This document shows positions 1 to 9,300 of a stretch of DNA of 64,000 bases, piece by piece (within the stretch, counting starts at the first letter, position 1; each line of letters begins with the position of its first letter). The notes under the pieces are model-generated. The model was not told the DNA's origin. It was given only the letters and a program-made list of their open reading frames with translations, and did no database searches. The position numbers and the translations under genes were made by a program. Source of the DNA: CAZCEC01 sp964497615 (GTDB lineage: Bacteria; Chloroflexota; Anaerolineae; Anaerolineales; UBA6663); the NCBI GenBank assembly GCA_964497615.1, contig CAZCEC010000022.1, forward strand, positions 23,517 through 87,516, read 5' to 3'.

Positions 1-579
1 GCCGGGCGTCAGGCCCAGGGCCAGGCCACGGTCGATGCGGTTGGCGCAGAATGAGCACTTCTCCGGCACGCCGCGCGGGCGGCGCTCCACGTCCGGCTCG
101 CCCCAGGTGGGCACGGCCGGGTTGGGGCCGGTGAACTCTTCCCAGTTGAAGGCGCGGGCGCCATACGGGCAGGCCACCTCGCAGTAGCGGCAGCCGATGC
201 ACTTGTCGTAGTCCATCATCACAATGCCGTCGGGCCGGTGATAGCTGGCGCCGACTGGGCACACTTCCACGCAGGGCGCATTCTCGCAGTGCATGCACGG
301 GCGCGGCAGGTAGACCTCCCGGCTGCCGATCTGGCCAGTGTGCAGTACTACGTTCCAGGAGATGTCGGGGTTGATGTCGTTGCTGGCGCGGCAAGCCAGG
401 GTGCAGCGGCCGCAGCCCACGCACTTGTCCTGGTCAATCACCATGGCCCAGCGGTGCGGGCTTTCGCCTTCCGGCCCGGAGGCCGAGACGTACTCGATGA
501 CCTTGAGGCCCAGCGCGGTCGCCGCGCCGGCCGCGCCCAGCTTGAGGAATGATCGGCGGTTGACGGTGTCGGTCGTCAT
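1..579 (-). CDS. Tat-exported 4Fe-4S electron-transfer subunit (NrfC/PsrB/DmsB-like), C-terminus outside window
   Basis: The first 193 residues of a minus-strand gene that runs off the left edge. It starts at the ATG at 577-579. The N-terminus has a twin-arginine signal (RRSFLK then an Ala-rich stretch), so the protein should be exported folded with its cofactors. Cysteine clusters follow in the order expected for DmsB/PsrB/NrfC subunits: CVGCGRC, CMHCENAPCVEVC, CIGCRYCEVAC and CSFC, enough for four [4Fe-4S] clusters. These subunits pass electrons between a membrane quinone module and a catalytic or cytochrome subunit. It is the last visible gene of a four-gene operon, 13 bp after the octaheme cytochrome. 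The catalytic and quinone-binding subunits probably lie left of the window, so the substrate is unknown. Confidence 0.88.
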   Translation of the reverse strand, partial: MTTDTVNRRSFLKLGAAGAATALGLKVIEYVSASGPEGESPHRWAMVIDQDKCVGCGRCTLACRASNDINPDISWNVVLHTGQIGSREVYLPRPCMHCENAPCVEVCPVGASYHRPDGIVMMDYDKCIGCRYCEVACPYGARAFNWEEFTGPNPAVPTWGEPDVERRPRGVPEKCSFCANRIDRGLALGLTPG

Positions 580-592
580 GGCCCAGTCTCCT

Positions 593-1540
593 TTACGCGC
601 GGATGTTCGCGTCGCCAGCATCCGTGGTCGTGCGCGTCATCCGCCGGAAGCCGCGCTCCAGCCAGGGCGCGAGGACGATGCCAAAGGCCAGGCCGATGAG
701 GCCGGCGAACAGGGCAAAGCCGGTGGGGTTCGCGGGCTTGGGCTCGTCGCTGACGGTGCCAGGGTGGCCGGAGTTCTGCGAGTTGGCCACCTGGGGCGTC
801 GGGGTCACGCCGTCCCCGGCCACCAACATCGCCGCCGCCGGATTGTGGATCTCGTATTGGTGGCATTCGGTGCACGTGTTCAGGTTGACATCGAACGAGT
901 GGCTGTGGGTGGAGTTGCCCATGCCGGGCTCGGCGCCGGTGGCGGTGATGTGGCAGTCGGTGCAGGTGAGCCCCTCTTCGGCGTGATTGGAGTGCGCGAA
1001 GGCAGCCACGCGGGTGCCGTGGCAGTCGGCGCACAGGCTGGACGTGTCGCTGGCGCGGATGCTAGTGGCGTGCGGGTCATGGCAGCTCACGCAGGTGAGG
1101 TCGCTCTCGCCGTGCCGGCTGTTCTCCCATTCGAACTGCGTGTCACGGTGGCAAGAGCCGCACAGTTCCGCCGAGCGGCTCATGTAGGCCGGCGCCAGCG
1201 GGTGATTGACCGCCACCGGGTCGTGACAGGCGGCGCACGTGACGCCCGCTTCGGCATAGACGCCGGTGGCCATGTCAAACCCGGTTGTGTGGCACACCAG
1301 ACATTCCTGCGGCTGGCCCTCGGCGGTCCAGGCTTCATTGAAGGCCGGGTCTTCCAGGGCCTGGCTGTGGGCGCCCGCCTCCCAGACTTTGACGAATTGC
1401 GCGTGGCACTCCTGGCAGTCAGGATCGGCGGGGGGATTGTCTTGCGCCAAGGGCTGGGCCTGCGCCAGGGCGAAGGTCACTAGCGCCAGTGGCAGGGCAA
1501 ACACCAGGCCGATGAGCAGTCGTGAGAAGCGGTGGAGCAT
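593..1540 (-). CDS. Octaheme c-type cytochrome with C-terminal membrane anchor
   Basis: A 315-aa protein with an N-terminal signal segment (hydrophobic residues about 7-28) and eight CxxCH haem c motifs: CQECH, CLVCH, CAACH, CGSCH, CVSCH, CADCH, CTDCH and CTECH. A hydrophobic helix at about residues 262-282 follows, then a basic tail, so the haem domain should face the periplasm or cell exterior and be anchored at the C-terminus. A good ribosome site (GGAGG) precedes the ATG at 1540. There is no obvious catalytic Lys-ligated CxxCK motif as in NrfA, so it looks like an electron-transfer or tetrathionate/hydroxylamine-type octaheme protein rather than a classical nitrite reductase. It lies between the two-CW gene and the FeS gene in one operon. 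Confidence 0.87.
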   Translation of the reverse strand: MLHRFSRLLIGLVFALPLALVTFALAQAQPLAQDNPPADPDCQECHAQFVKVWEAGAHSQALEDPAFNEAWTAEGQPQECLVCHTTGFDMATGVYAEAGVTCAACHDPVAVNHPLAPAYMSRSAELCGSCHRDTQFEWENSRHGESDLTCVSCHDPHATSIRASDTSSLCADCHGTRVAAFAHSNHAEEGLTCTDCHITATGAEPGMGNSTHSHSFDVNLNTCTECHQYEIHNPAAAMLVAGDGVTPTPQVANSQNSGHPGTVSDEPKPANPTGFALFAGLIGLAFGIVLAPWLERGFRRMTRTTTDAGDANIRA

Positions 1541-1558
1541 GGGAGAACCCTCCTAAAC

Positions 1559-1924
1559 TTAGCGCGCCACGGGATGGTGCGTGGCAACCCTGACGGGCGC
1601 CGGGGCGGCGCGGAAAAACTCACACACCAGGCAGCCAGCGCGCAGGTTGCCATTGTGATCGCGAAACACTTGCCAACAGGGCGTGGCCGCGTTGAGGAAG
1701 GCCGGGCACTCGGCACGGCGGTCGGGCGCACACCCATTGACCTGCCAGCAGGCCGGCCCGGCCATGACCGGCGGCGCGGCCACTGGTGTCCCGCGCGCCT
1801 CCGCCTGCCAGCGGGCGTCCAGCCAGCGCAGCAGCCACACAGTCGCGCCCATGAACAGAATGGGCAGGCCGTAGCGAATAAGCAGACCGGCCAACGCCAA
1901 AAGCGCCGTCGTCAGATCGAACAT
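1559..1924 (-). CDS. Two-CW domain membrane protein
   Basis: A 121-aa protein. One hydrophobic segment (about residues 5-30) is followed by a cysteine-rich domain with the pattern CWQVNGC, CPA, PCWQ, CLVC. The paired Cys-Trp motifs match the family called two-CW domain proteins, known next to multihaem cytochromes and FeS redox subunits; its function is not established. I chose the ATG at 1922-1924 because GGGAG sits just upstream and because the longer frame would overlap the 40-aa gene in front. The cysteines could bind a metal or FeS cluster on the inner face of the membrane, but that is inference. It is followed 18 bp later by the octaheme cytochrome. Confidence 0.7.
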   Translation of the reverse strand: MFDLTTALLALAGLLIRYGLPILFMGATVWLLRWLDARWQAEARGTPVAAPPVMAGPACWQVNGCAPDRRAECPAFLNAATPCWQVFRDHNGNLRAGCLVCEFFRAAPAPVRVATHHPVAR

Positions 1925-1926
1925 GG

Positions 1927-2049
1927 CTACGCTCCCTTCACCCCCTCCTGCCAGCGCCGGAGCACGGCGCTCAAGAGAAACACCACGGCGAGCGGCAGGA
2001 GTACCCGGACCCCAATACCAATGGCGACAGTAGCAGTGATGGCACTCAT
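1927..2049 (-). CDS. 40-aa single-span membrane peptide, first gene of the respiratory operon
   Basis: A short frame starting at the ATG at 2047-2049 behind a strong GGAGGT ribosome site, and ending at TAG 1927-1929, two bases before the next gene's ATG. It encodes a peptide with one hydrophobic helix (about residues 2-28, rich in Ile, Val and Leu) and a basic tail containing RRWQ. The position, the ribosome site and the tight spacing support a real gene. Small single-span subunits are common in respiratory complexes (CcoQ- or TorE-like peptides), and an assembly or stabilising role is my guess. I do not recognise a family. Confidence 0.6.
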   Translation of the reverse strand: MSAITATVAIGIGVRVLLPLAVVFLLSAVLRRWQEGVKGA

Positions 2050-2178
2050 GTTGACCTCCAGCGACGAGCAACCGTGCCCATCGATCTGCTCTTAGATTAG
2101 CGAATCGGGCCGGCGCGGGCTATTGGGCAGACGCCGCATCTTTCGGGCGCTGCCGGATGGGTGATTCAACCCATATTT

Positions 2179-2208
2179 TTGACATTCCGCACGGTATTTG
2201 TGGAATAA
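2179..2208 (+). promoter_or_regulatory. Possible promoter of the sensor kinase gene
   Basis: The 210 bp between the divergent respiratory operon and kinase gene hold a perfect -35 hexamer TTGACA (2179-2184), about 18 bp before a weak -10 (GAATAA, 2203-2208). The region is locally AT-rich in a GC-rich neighbourhood, which supports a promoter. Regulatory sites for the divergent operon are expected here too, but I see no convincing operator palindrome. Confidence 0.35.
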
Positions 2209-2259
2209 AGGCACGGCCCGGCCGCACCCGCCCAGGTTACGATACGAACGGGTATTCCT

Positions 2260-3750
2260 ATGACTCGGCCGGTTTTCTCGGTTATCTACTTCGTTTACGG
2301 GCTGGCGTTCTTCACCATGGGCCTGATCGTCGCGCTGGAAGGCGGGCGCGCCTCGGATGCCCGGCTGCGCCACGCCCTGCGCCCCTTGGCGGCCTTTGGT
2401 CTGCTGCATGGCCTGCACGAGTGGATGGACATGTTCGAGATCCTCAAGCTGCTGCCCGCCTACGTGCCTGGCGTCCTCACCTGGCAAGGGCTGCGGCTGG
2501 CGATTCTGTCGTTCTCATTCTTGTCATTGGGAGCGTTTGGCGCGTCACTGCTGGCGCCCACGGAACGCCAGCGCCGGCTGAGCCTGCTGATCCCGTTGGT
2601 TCAGGTAACGGTCTGGGGCGCGGGTCTGTTCATCATGCGGCCGCGCCTGGGACTGACCAGCGCCTTGTGGGACGTGTCCAGCGTGTGGACTCGCTATGTG
2701 CTGGCAATTCCGGGAGCGTTGCTGGCCGCCGCCGGCCTGGTGGCCCAGCAACGGGCCTTCCGGCGGGCCGGGCTGGCGCGCTTTAGCCGCGACAGCCTGT
2801 GGGCGGCCGTGGCCTTCGCCTGGTATGGGCTGATCGGGCAGATCTTCACACATGAAAGCGTACTGCCGCCGTCCACGTTTATCAACGAACAGCTCTTCAT
2901 GCGGTTGTTTGGATTTCCGGTCCAGGTATTGCGGGCGGCGGCGGCGACGGCAGCGGCGGTGTTCGTTATCCGGTTCCTGCGCGCCTTTGAGGTGGAAACC
3001 CAGCGGCATATCGCCGCATTACAGGCCGCGCGGGTGCAGGAGGCCGAGCGGCGCGAGGCGCTGCGGGGGGAGCTGCTGCGGCGGGTGGTGGCCGCGCAGG
3101 AGACCGAACGCCAGCGCGTGGCGCGCGATCTCCACGACGCCACGGGGCAGTCGCTGACGGCGCTGGGACTGGGCCTGCGTGGGGTAGCCACCAGCCTGCA
3201 GGCCGAGCCGGCCGGCGCGCCAGCCGCTGGAAAGCTCCGCCAACTGGAAAGCCTGGTGAACAGCGCCCTGGATGAGCTGCGGCGGCTCATCGCCGACCTG
3301 CGGCCATCGCACCTGGACGACCTGGGGCTGCCCGCGGCCCTGCGCTGGTATGCCAAGGAGGTGCAGCAACGCACTGGCCTGGAAGTCCGCGTCGAGATCG
3401 AGGGCGAGCCGCGCGTGACCCAGCCGCCGGTGCGCATTGCGCTGTTCCGGGTGGCGCAGGAGGCGCTCACCAACGTGGTGAAGCACAGCGGCGCGACGCA
3501 GGCGCAGGTGAGCCTGAACTTTGGCGAGGAGGGCGTTCGCCTGCAAGTGTGTGACAACGGGCATGGGTTCGATGCGCAAGCCGGGCAGACAGGCAGGGCG
3601 GCCACGCGGCCCGCCTGGGGGCTGCTGGGGATGCAGGAACGGGCCGAATTGCTGGGCGGCCGCTTTGCGCTGGAAGCTGAGCCAGGGAAGGGCACGCGCG
3701 TGTGCGTCATGCTCCCGTATGAAGGCCTGGGCGCGGAGGCCGAACCATGA
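2260..3750 (+). CDS. Membrane sensor histidine kinase (NarX/DegS-type, HisKA_3) with seven-helix input domain
   Basis: 496 aa. Residues 1-240 form about seven hydrophobic helices with a conserved-looking stretch (LHGLHEWMDMFE) near residue 50, a possible ligand- or quinone-sensing membrane domain. A short linker leads to the HisKA_3 dimerisation domain with phospho-acceptor His292 (RDLHDATGQSL). The ATPase domain has an N box (QEALTNVVKH) and G boxes (DNGHGF, GLLGMQERAELLGG). It should phosphorylate the response regulator encoded by the next gene, whose ATG overlaps its stop codon by 4 bp. Its divergent placement next to the octaheme cytochrome operon suggests that it senses the electron acceptor or redox state for that operon (inference). 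Confidence 0.88.
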   Translation: MTRPVFSVIYFVYGLAFFTMGLIVALEGGRASDARLRHALRPLAAFGLLHGLHEWMDMFEILKLLPAYVPGVLTWQGLRLAILSFSFLSLGAFGASLLAPTERQRRLSLLIPLVQVTVWGAGLFIMRPRLGLTSALWDVSSVWTRYVLAIPGALLAAAGLVAQQRAFRRAGLARFSRDSLWAAVAFAWYGLIGQIFTHESVLPPSTFINEQLFMRLFGFPVQVLRAAAATAAAVFVIRFLRAFEVETQRHIAALQAARVQEAERREALRGELLRRVVAAQETERQRVARDLHDATGQSLTALGLGLRGVATSLQAEPAGAPAAGKLRQLESLVNSALDELRRLIADLRPSHLDDLGLPAALRWYAKEVQQRTGLEVRVEIEGEPRVTQPPVRIALFRVAQEALTNVVKHSGATQAQVSLNFGEEGVRLQVCDNGHGFDAQAGQTGRAATRPAWGLLGMQERAELLGGRFALEAEPGKGTRVCVMLPYEGLGAEAEP

Positions 3751-4397
3751 CCATCCGGCTGCTGCTGGTGGACGACCATGCCGTGGTGCGCTCTGGGCTG
3801 CGCATGCTGCTGGCAAGCGAGGCCGATCTGGAGATCGTGGGCGAGGCTGGCACGGCGCAGGAGGCGCTTCAATTGGCGGAATTGCTCCGGCCGGACGTGA
3901 CACTGATGGATATCGGCTTGCCAGACGCCAGCGGCATCGAGACGACCAGGGCCATCAGGCAGCGCTGGCCCAAAGTGGCCGTAGTGGCGCTGACCATCCA
4001 CGAGGACGAGGAGTATTTCTTCCAAATGCTGCACGCGGGCGCGGCCGGCTACGTGCCCAAGCGCGCCGCGCCGGAGGAACTGCTCACCGCCGTGCGCACC
4101 GCGGCGGCCGGCGAGGTGTACTTGTACCCGTCGCTGGCCAAGCTGCTGGTGCGCGACTACGTGACGGGCGCGCCAAGCAATGAGAGCCGCGAGGCCCTGA
4201 GCGCCCTCACCGAGCGCGAGCAGGAAGTGCTGGCCTACCTGGCCGAAGGGTCGAGCAACGCGGAGATCGCCGAGGCGCTCACCATCAGCCCCAAGACCGT
4301 GGCCCGCCACCGCGAGAACATCATGGCCAAGCTGAACCTGCACTCGCGGACCGAACTGGTGAAGTACGCAATCCGGAAGGGGATTATCCAGGCGTAG
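3747..4397 (+). CDS. NarL/FixJ-family response regulator
   Basis: 216 aa, overlapping the kinase gene by ATGA. The receiver domain (residues 1-120) has the acidic pair Asp9-Asp10, the phospho-acceptor Asp55 (TLMDIGLP) and Lys near residue 105 (VPKRA). The C-terminal LuxR-type helix-turn-helix (about residues 148-210) has the usual signature (LTEREQEVL, SNAEIAEALTISPKTV, HRENIMAKL). It is a complete two-component partner for the preceding kinase. Its most likely target is the respiratory operon starting at 2049, but no binding site has been identified. Confidence 0.92.
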   Translation: MTIRLLLVDDHAVVRSGLRMLLASEADLEIVGEAGTAQEALQLAELLRPDVTLMDIGLPDASGIETTRAIRQRWPKVAVVALTIHEDEEYFFQMLHAGAAGYVPKRAAPEELLTAVRTAAAGEVYLYPSLAKLLVRDYVTGAPSNESREALSALTEREQEVLAYLAEGSSNAEIAEALTISPKTVARHRENIMAKLNLHSRTELVKYAIRKGIIQA

Positions 4398-4405
4398 ATT
4401 GCCGC

Positions 4406-6349
4406 TTACCGCCGCCGCTTCGGCCTGGCGCGGGGCAATTCATCATCCTCAGACGGGGCGGCGAAAGCGGCGGCGAAGGGCTGACCGGCGGCGGGGGCGC
4501 CCTGCTCACTCCACAGCTTGCGAGCTGCGATGAGCAACCCAGGCAGGTTCTCCACCGCAATCGGGCCGTGCTCTTCCAGCAGGCCCCGCAGCGACGCCAC
4601 GAACGAGGGAAGTTCGTCTGAACCGGGGGGCAGCACGGAATCCGACCAATCGAGGAACTCGGGCACTGCCCGCCGCAGGTCGGCGGCCCCCAGGCCCGCC
4701 TGCCCCACCGTCTCGGTGCCGGGCGCCGCTGCGGCACGCCCCAGCGCGAGCAGCAGGGCGGTCAGACACTCCCATGCCACAAGCATGGCCGGCGGCTCCT
4801 CATCCGCCAGGGCGGCGGCGAGCTTGAGCAGATGTGACAGGGCCTCGCCGGGCCGGCGCACGGCCACCCAGGTGAGCATGCAGCGCACGAGCACGGCGCG
4901 CTGCGCGGCCGGCGCCTGGGAGGCAGACTGCCACGCGGCGCGGGCGGCGCGCGCAAAGGCGGGCTCGGCATCGTCCAGGGCCGCCGAGACCAGGTCGCCC
5001 GAGGTGATGACGTAGGTCGATTCGACCGCAATTTGATTTGCGATGGATGTCTGTAGATGGGTGACCAAGGTGTGATGATCGAGCACAACGTCCTGGCCAT
5101 ACAACCCGCCCACATGCCAGACAGCGGCGGCGGGCAGACCGTCAGGACCCGTCAGGGTGTGTAAGGCTTCCAGGGCGGGGGCCGGCACTGGCCGCGGCTC
5201 CTGCTGCGCGTCATCGGCGACACCCCACCCGACAATGGCTATCACTCCGCGCCCGGCCAGGGTCTGAAGCTGGGCCCGTAGCGTCTCCGCAGCCGCTGGG
5301 TCGGTGAGATGCGGGTAGAGGAGCAGCACCGTGTGCCGGACGGCGGCTAGAAGCTGGCGCGCTCGGTGTTTGGCGGTGGAGGCGCGCAGCAACTCGATCT
5401 CAAGCGGCTGAGTGTCATCTTGAGCGTAGGCGACGAGCGCCTCCCGGTAGCGATCCGCGTAGTTGGGTGCGGCGGGGTCAGGCTCGGGCGCGGGCGGCGC
5501 GGCCGGCAGCAGGTCGGCCAAGCGCAGCCGGCCGCCTTCCAACAACGCGTCCAGGAATGGCTGGAGGCCGGACGCACCCTGCTCTCTTGAAGCTGGCCGG
5601 GAGGCGTCAACCGCGCGGAGCGACAGACTGCCCGCGAGCGCGTCGTGAACGACGAGCAGACCCACCGGCGCAAAGCCGATGTCGTCTACCGCAACTTGGT
5701 CCACGGTGGTGAGCAGCCGGCCCTCATCCGGACGGTGCAAATCGAGGCCGGCGGTCTCGGCGGCTGCAAGCACACGCTTGAGCTTGACGGCCGCCTGAGC
5801 CTGCGCGGTCAGCCGCTCGCGGGCGTCGTCGCCGAGGCCGGGCAGGATGGGCAAGTCGAGCGCGGCAGCCGGCGGCGGGCTGTCGGGGTCCGCGAGCGCC
5901 AGATCATCCAGGCCGGCGCGATAGGTAAAGTGCAGGGTCTTATGCTCGGGCGGCTGAAGCGCCTGGCCTTGAGCGGCAAACTGCCTGCCCTGGGCCGTGA
6001 GGGTGATGGCCGCGCCCGTATCCGCGTCCCCTTTGGCCGCCCCTTTGGAAACCGCCTTGAGGGCCGCAAGCTGGGTGAGCGTGCTGTCGATAAAGAGTTG
6101 ATCGAGCCCCAGGAGTGCGGCCAGCTCGGCAGGCGTGGGCGGCGGGGTGAGCTCGCCCGCGGCGCGCAGCACAAACTCCTCCAGGATGTTGAAGCGGCGC
6201 GGCTGCTGAAGCGCAACGCGGGCGCTCAGCCGCGCGACGGGTAGCCGGTAGACGCGGGCCGCGACGACGCGCAGGGCCGGGTTGGCGTCTTCGAGCACTT
6301 CAACCGCGTCTTCCAGGCGAGGGTCAAGGTCAGGCGGCGGGGGGAACAT
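4406..6349 (-). CDS. Winged-helix / degenerate phospholipase-D-like protein, partner of the SF1 helicase
   Basis: 647 aa, no close match recognised. Residues about 50-135 look like a winged helix (a LEEF helix, then PAELAALLGL, then ITLTAQGRQFAAQG). Residues about 330-480 read like a phospholipase-D nuclease repeat: the helix-strand region ending in GVIAIVGWG, the H-x-x-G strand at about 412 (WHVGGLYGQDVVLD), an ESTYVITS strand and a terminal F..AARAAW helix. The HxK catalytic pair of active PLD enzymes is missing, so it may bind nucleic acid without cutting it. The last 130 residues are helical, with a basic end (RPKRRR). Its ATG overlaps the helicase stop codon (TGATG), so the two are translationally coupled and probably act as a complex. 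The fold assignment is from pattern reading only. Confidence 0.6.
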   Translation of the reverse strand: MFPPPPDLDPRLEDAVEVLEDANPALRVVAARVYRLPVARLSARVALQQPRRFNILEEFVLRAAGELTPPPTPAELAALLGLDQLFIDSTLTQLAALKAVSKGAAKGDADTGAAITLTAQGRQFAAQGQALQPPEHKTLHFTYRAGLDDLALADPDSPPPAAALDLPILPGLGDDARERLTAQAQAAVKLKRVLAAAETAGLDLHRPDEGRLLTTVDQVAVDDIGFAPVGLLVVHDALAGSLSLRAVDASRPASREQGASGLQPFLDALLEGGRLRLADLLPAAPPAPEPDPAAPNYADRYREALVAYAQDDTQPLEIELLRASTAKHRARQLLAAVRHTVLLLYPHLTDPAAAETLRAQLQTLAGRGVIAIVGWGVADDAQQEPRPVPAPALEALHTLTGPDGLPAAAVWHVGGLYGQDVVLDHHTLVTHLQTSIANQIAVESTYVITSGDLVSAALDDAEPAFARAARAAWQSASQAPAAQRAVLVRCMLTWVAVRRPGEALSHLLKLAAALADEEPPAMLVAWECLTALLLALGRAAAAPGTETVGQAGLGAADLRRAVPEFLDWSDSVLPPGSDELPSFVASLRGLLEEHGPIAVENLPGLLIAARKLWSEQGAPAAGQPFAAAFAAPSEDDELPRARPKRRR

Positions 6350-9300
6350 CAGCGTTTGTAAGCCGCGGAAACTTCGTTGGTGCGGCGCAGCCCACCGGAG
6401 GCCTGGACGACCTCGGCCACCCGGCGATAAATGGCGGTGGCAGCGCTGTCGCGCGCCTGGGCCGTGAACAACTCACGCGACCCGACGATGACCAGCAATT
6501 CCTGCGCCCGGGAGAAGGCGACGTTGACACGCTCCGGCTTGCGGGCGAAGCCGACCGTACCGTTCGGGTTGTTACGCACCAGGCTGCAAATGATGATGGC
6601 GCGCTCCATGCCCTGGAAGCGGTCGACCGTACCCACGCGCAGGCGCAGGTTCCGAAACTGGCCCGACCGCTCGACCAGCCGGCTCTTTAGCTGGCGCACC
6701 TGCGCGCCATAGAAGGTGATGACGCCCACCTCCTTGCGCGGTTCGCCCTGCGCCACGCGGGGCGCCCAGGCGGTGTCCAATTCCTTCACTAACCGCAGGA
6801 TGACATCCAGTTCGCCCGCGTTGTAATACGACGTGCCGGCGCGCTGCTCGACGAAGGGGCCCTCGCCGGGTGTATTGATCCACAACAGGTGCTGATTTGG
6901 ACGCAGCCAGGGGAGGTCGAAACCGTGGGCGCGCTGACGGTCCGGGTCTGGCAGGCCGGCGGCAAGCTGCTCGGCATAGAACTGGTTGATGGCCTGCATG
7001 ATTTGCGGGTGCATGCGGTACTGCTCGGTGAGCATGACGCGCAGCGCGGTCGGCGCGGCCTCGAACAACTCCTTGAACAGCGAGCGCTCGATGTGATCCA
7101 GTTCGCCCTGGGGCACGTTGAGCTCGGCGGCGAGGTCGGCCAGCGATTCGGGGCCGATCATCGGCGGCAGTTGCTTGTGATCGCCTACCAGGACGACGCG
7201 CGCACCCTTGAGCATGGGCAATAGCAATTCAGGCGGGGTGGCCTTGCTCACCTCGTCAATGATGACGCAGTCGAAATTGCGGTACTCGCGCGAAAAGCGA
7301 TAGGCCCCGGCCTGGACGCACGTGATGCCGATGACGTTGGCGTTGTCTATATAGATCTGGCGCAGGTCGGCGGAATCGCGGGCGTTGCCGGCGCGCAGGC
7401 GGGCGGCCCAATCGGTGACCAGCTTCTCGGCGCGGTCGAGATAGGCCTGCTCCTCCCGCAGGGCGCTCTCCCAGCCGGCGCTCAGGGCCAGCATGGCGCC
7501 AACGTATTCTGGCGAATCGGGCGAGAGGTCGTCCCGCCCGCGCAGGCGCTCCGGCAGGGCGGCCAGCATCGACGTCCACCAGTCCAGTTCTTGCCGGTGG
7601 CGCTCGTCGAGCGCGCGCAGGCGCTCGCGGGCGGTCTGCGCCTCCTGTTCGGCGGTGCGGCGCGACTGGCGCAATTGCTCCAGGTTTCGCTCTTGGCGGA
7701 TGAGGTCATCGGCCAAGTCCGTCTCCAGCGCGGCCAGCGCCGCCAGCGGGTCCACCAAGCTGATGCTTTCGTCGAGATCGGCCAGCGACTTGTCGAAGCT
7801 GGCCAGGGCCGTGTCCCAGGCGGTGCGCCAGTCGGGCGCGGCACGGCGGCCGGTGTGCACGGCACGCAGCAGGTTCTGGAAGGCGCGGGTGCGGCGTGCA
7901 TCGCCGAGCGAGTCACGCCCGATCTGGAGGTCATTCTCTCGCCAGGCTTGCGCGTCCGCCAGGGCGGCCAGAGGCGGCTCGATGTCGGCCAGGCGGGCCG
8001 AGACCGGCGGCTGCACGCGAACGACTTCGTCCAGCTCGGCCTGCGCGGCGGCCAGGCGTTCAGCGGCTTGCGGACCGAGCGTGCGCGCAGCGTCGAGGAC
8101 GGCCGCCTGCGCGGCCTCGGCGGCGGCGGCGGCGCGCTCGTGCAGCCGGGCCGATTTGTGGCGAACCGCGGCTTCGAGATCCGCGCGGCGGTGGGCGAAG
8201 TCCTCGGCCGCGGCGGCCAGGGCATGCGCCCAGCCGGCCAGCGCCTGACGGCGAGCCTGCTCACCACCCAGGCGAGCGCGCCAGCCGGTGGGGCGTGGCC
8301 GCAACTCTTCTAGCTGGTATTGCAGGCGGGCCCAGGTGCTTTCGGCGTCGTGGGCCGGATGCAAAGCGCCGTGCGAGTCGAAGGCGGCCAGCGCCCGCAG
8401 TGGCGTGTGTTTCCACGAGGCCGTGCGCAAGGCGGCCCGGCGCGCGCGGCGAGGCGTGAGATCGAGCGGAAGATTGGCGATGGAAGCTTCGAGACCCGAG
8501 GGCGCGGCCGGCGCGAGGTCGGCCTGAACGACGGCGAGGGCTTCGGAAAGGCGCGCGCCCAGCTCGGCCAGGCGGCGGGCCTCGGCGCGGGCCGTGCGGA
8601 CCTCCAGGGCCAGCGCCCCGAGGCGATAGAGCTGGGCCTGCTCTACCACCGCCGCCCATATGTCGCGGCCCAGGCGGCTGGCAAACTCGGGCGGCGGGTC
8701 GGCCAGGCTGCCGCCCGCCTCAGCCTCGGCAAAGCGCTCGGCCCAGGCGGCCAGCACCGCTGGGACGGCAGCGTGCGTTTTTTGCGCATCGAAGACGGCC
8801 GCCTCGTCGGCGGCGGCTTGCAGTCCGGCCAGGTCGCTTTCCAGGGCGGCGCGGCGGTTTGCCAGGGCCGCCTCCTGGCCCAGCAGTTGTTCGCGTTCGC
8901 GGGTCAGGCGCTCGCCCTCGTCGCGCGCGGCATACCAATCGAGCGCGATGCCAGCCAATGCCTCCAGGCGTGCCCGCTGGTCGGCGAGACGGGCGCGGGT
9001 GGTCTTGGCCCGCTGGCGGGCGGCGGCCGCGGCGCGGAGCAGACCGTGGAGGGTGGTGGGCGATTCTGCCACTACGGCAGCGGCGTCGGCGGCCATCTCG
9101 CCCGCAGGTTCGTCGGACGGTTCCCAGGCGGCCAGGGCGGCTTCCAGATCGGCCACGCGGTCGCGGAGGAGTTGGAGGGCGGCATGCTCATGCAGGGGCA
9201 GCCGCTCAACGGCGGGCAGTTCCGGCACCGCGTCGGGGGCGGCGCTGGGCGACTCGAGCGCAGCCCGGAGGCGGGAGAAGTAGTCGGCCACTTCGCGGCG

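Noticed and set aside
2245..2258. CGAACGGGTATTCC, LexA-like, before the first kinase gene
   Set aside because: One mismatch in the core, no symmetry, and it lies at the start codon and not within a promoter.
2694..4343. 549-residue open frame on the minus strand
   Set aside because: Antisense to the histidine kinase and response regulator; no motif.
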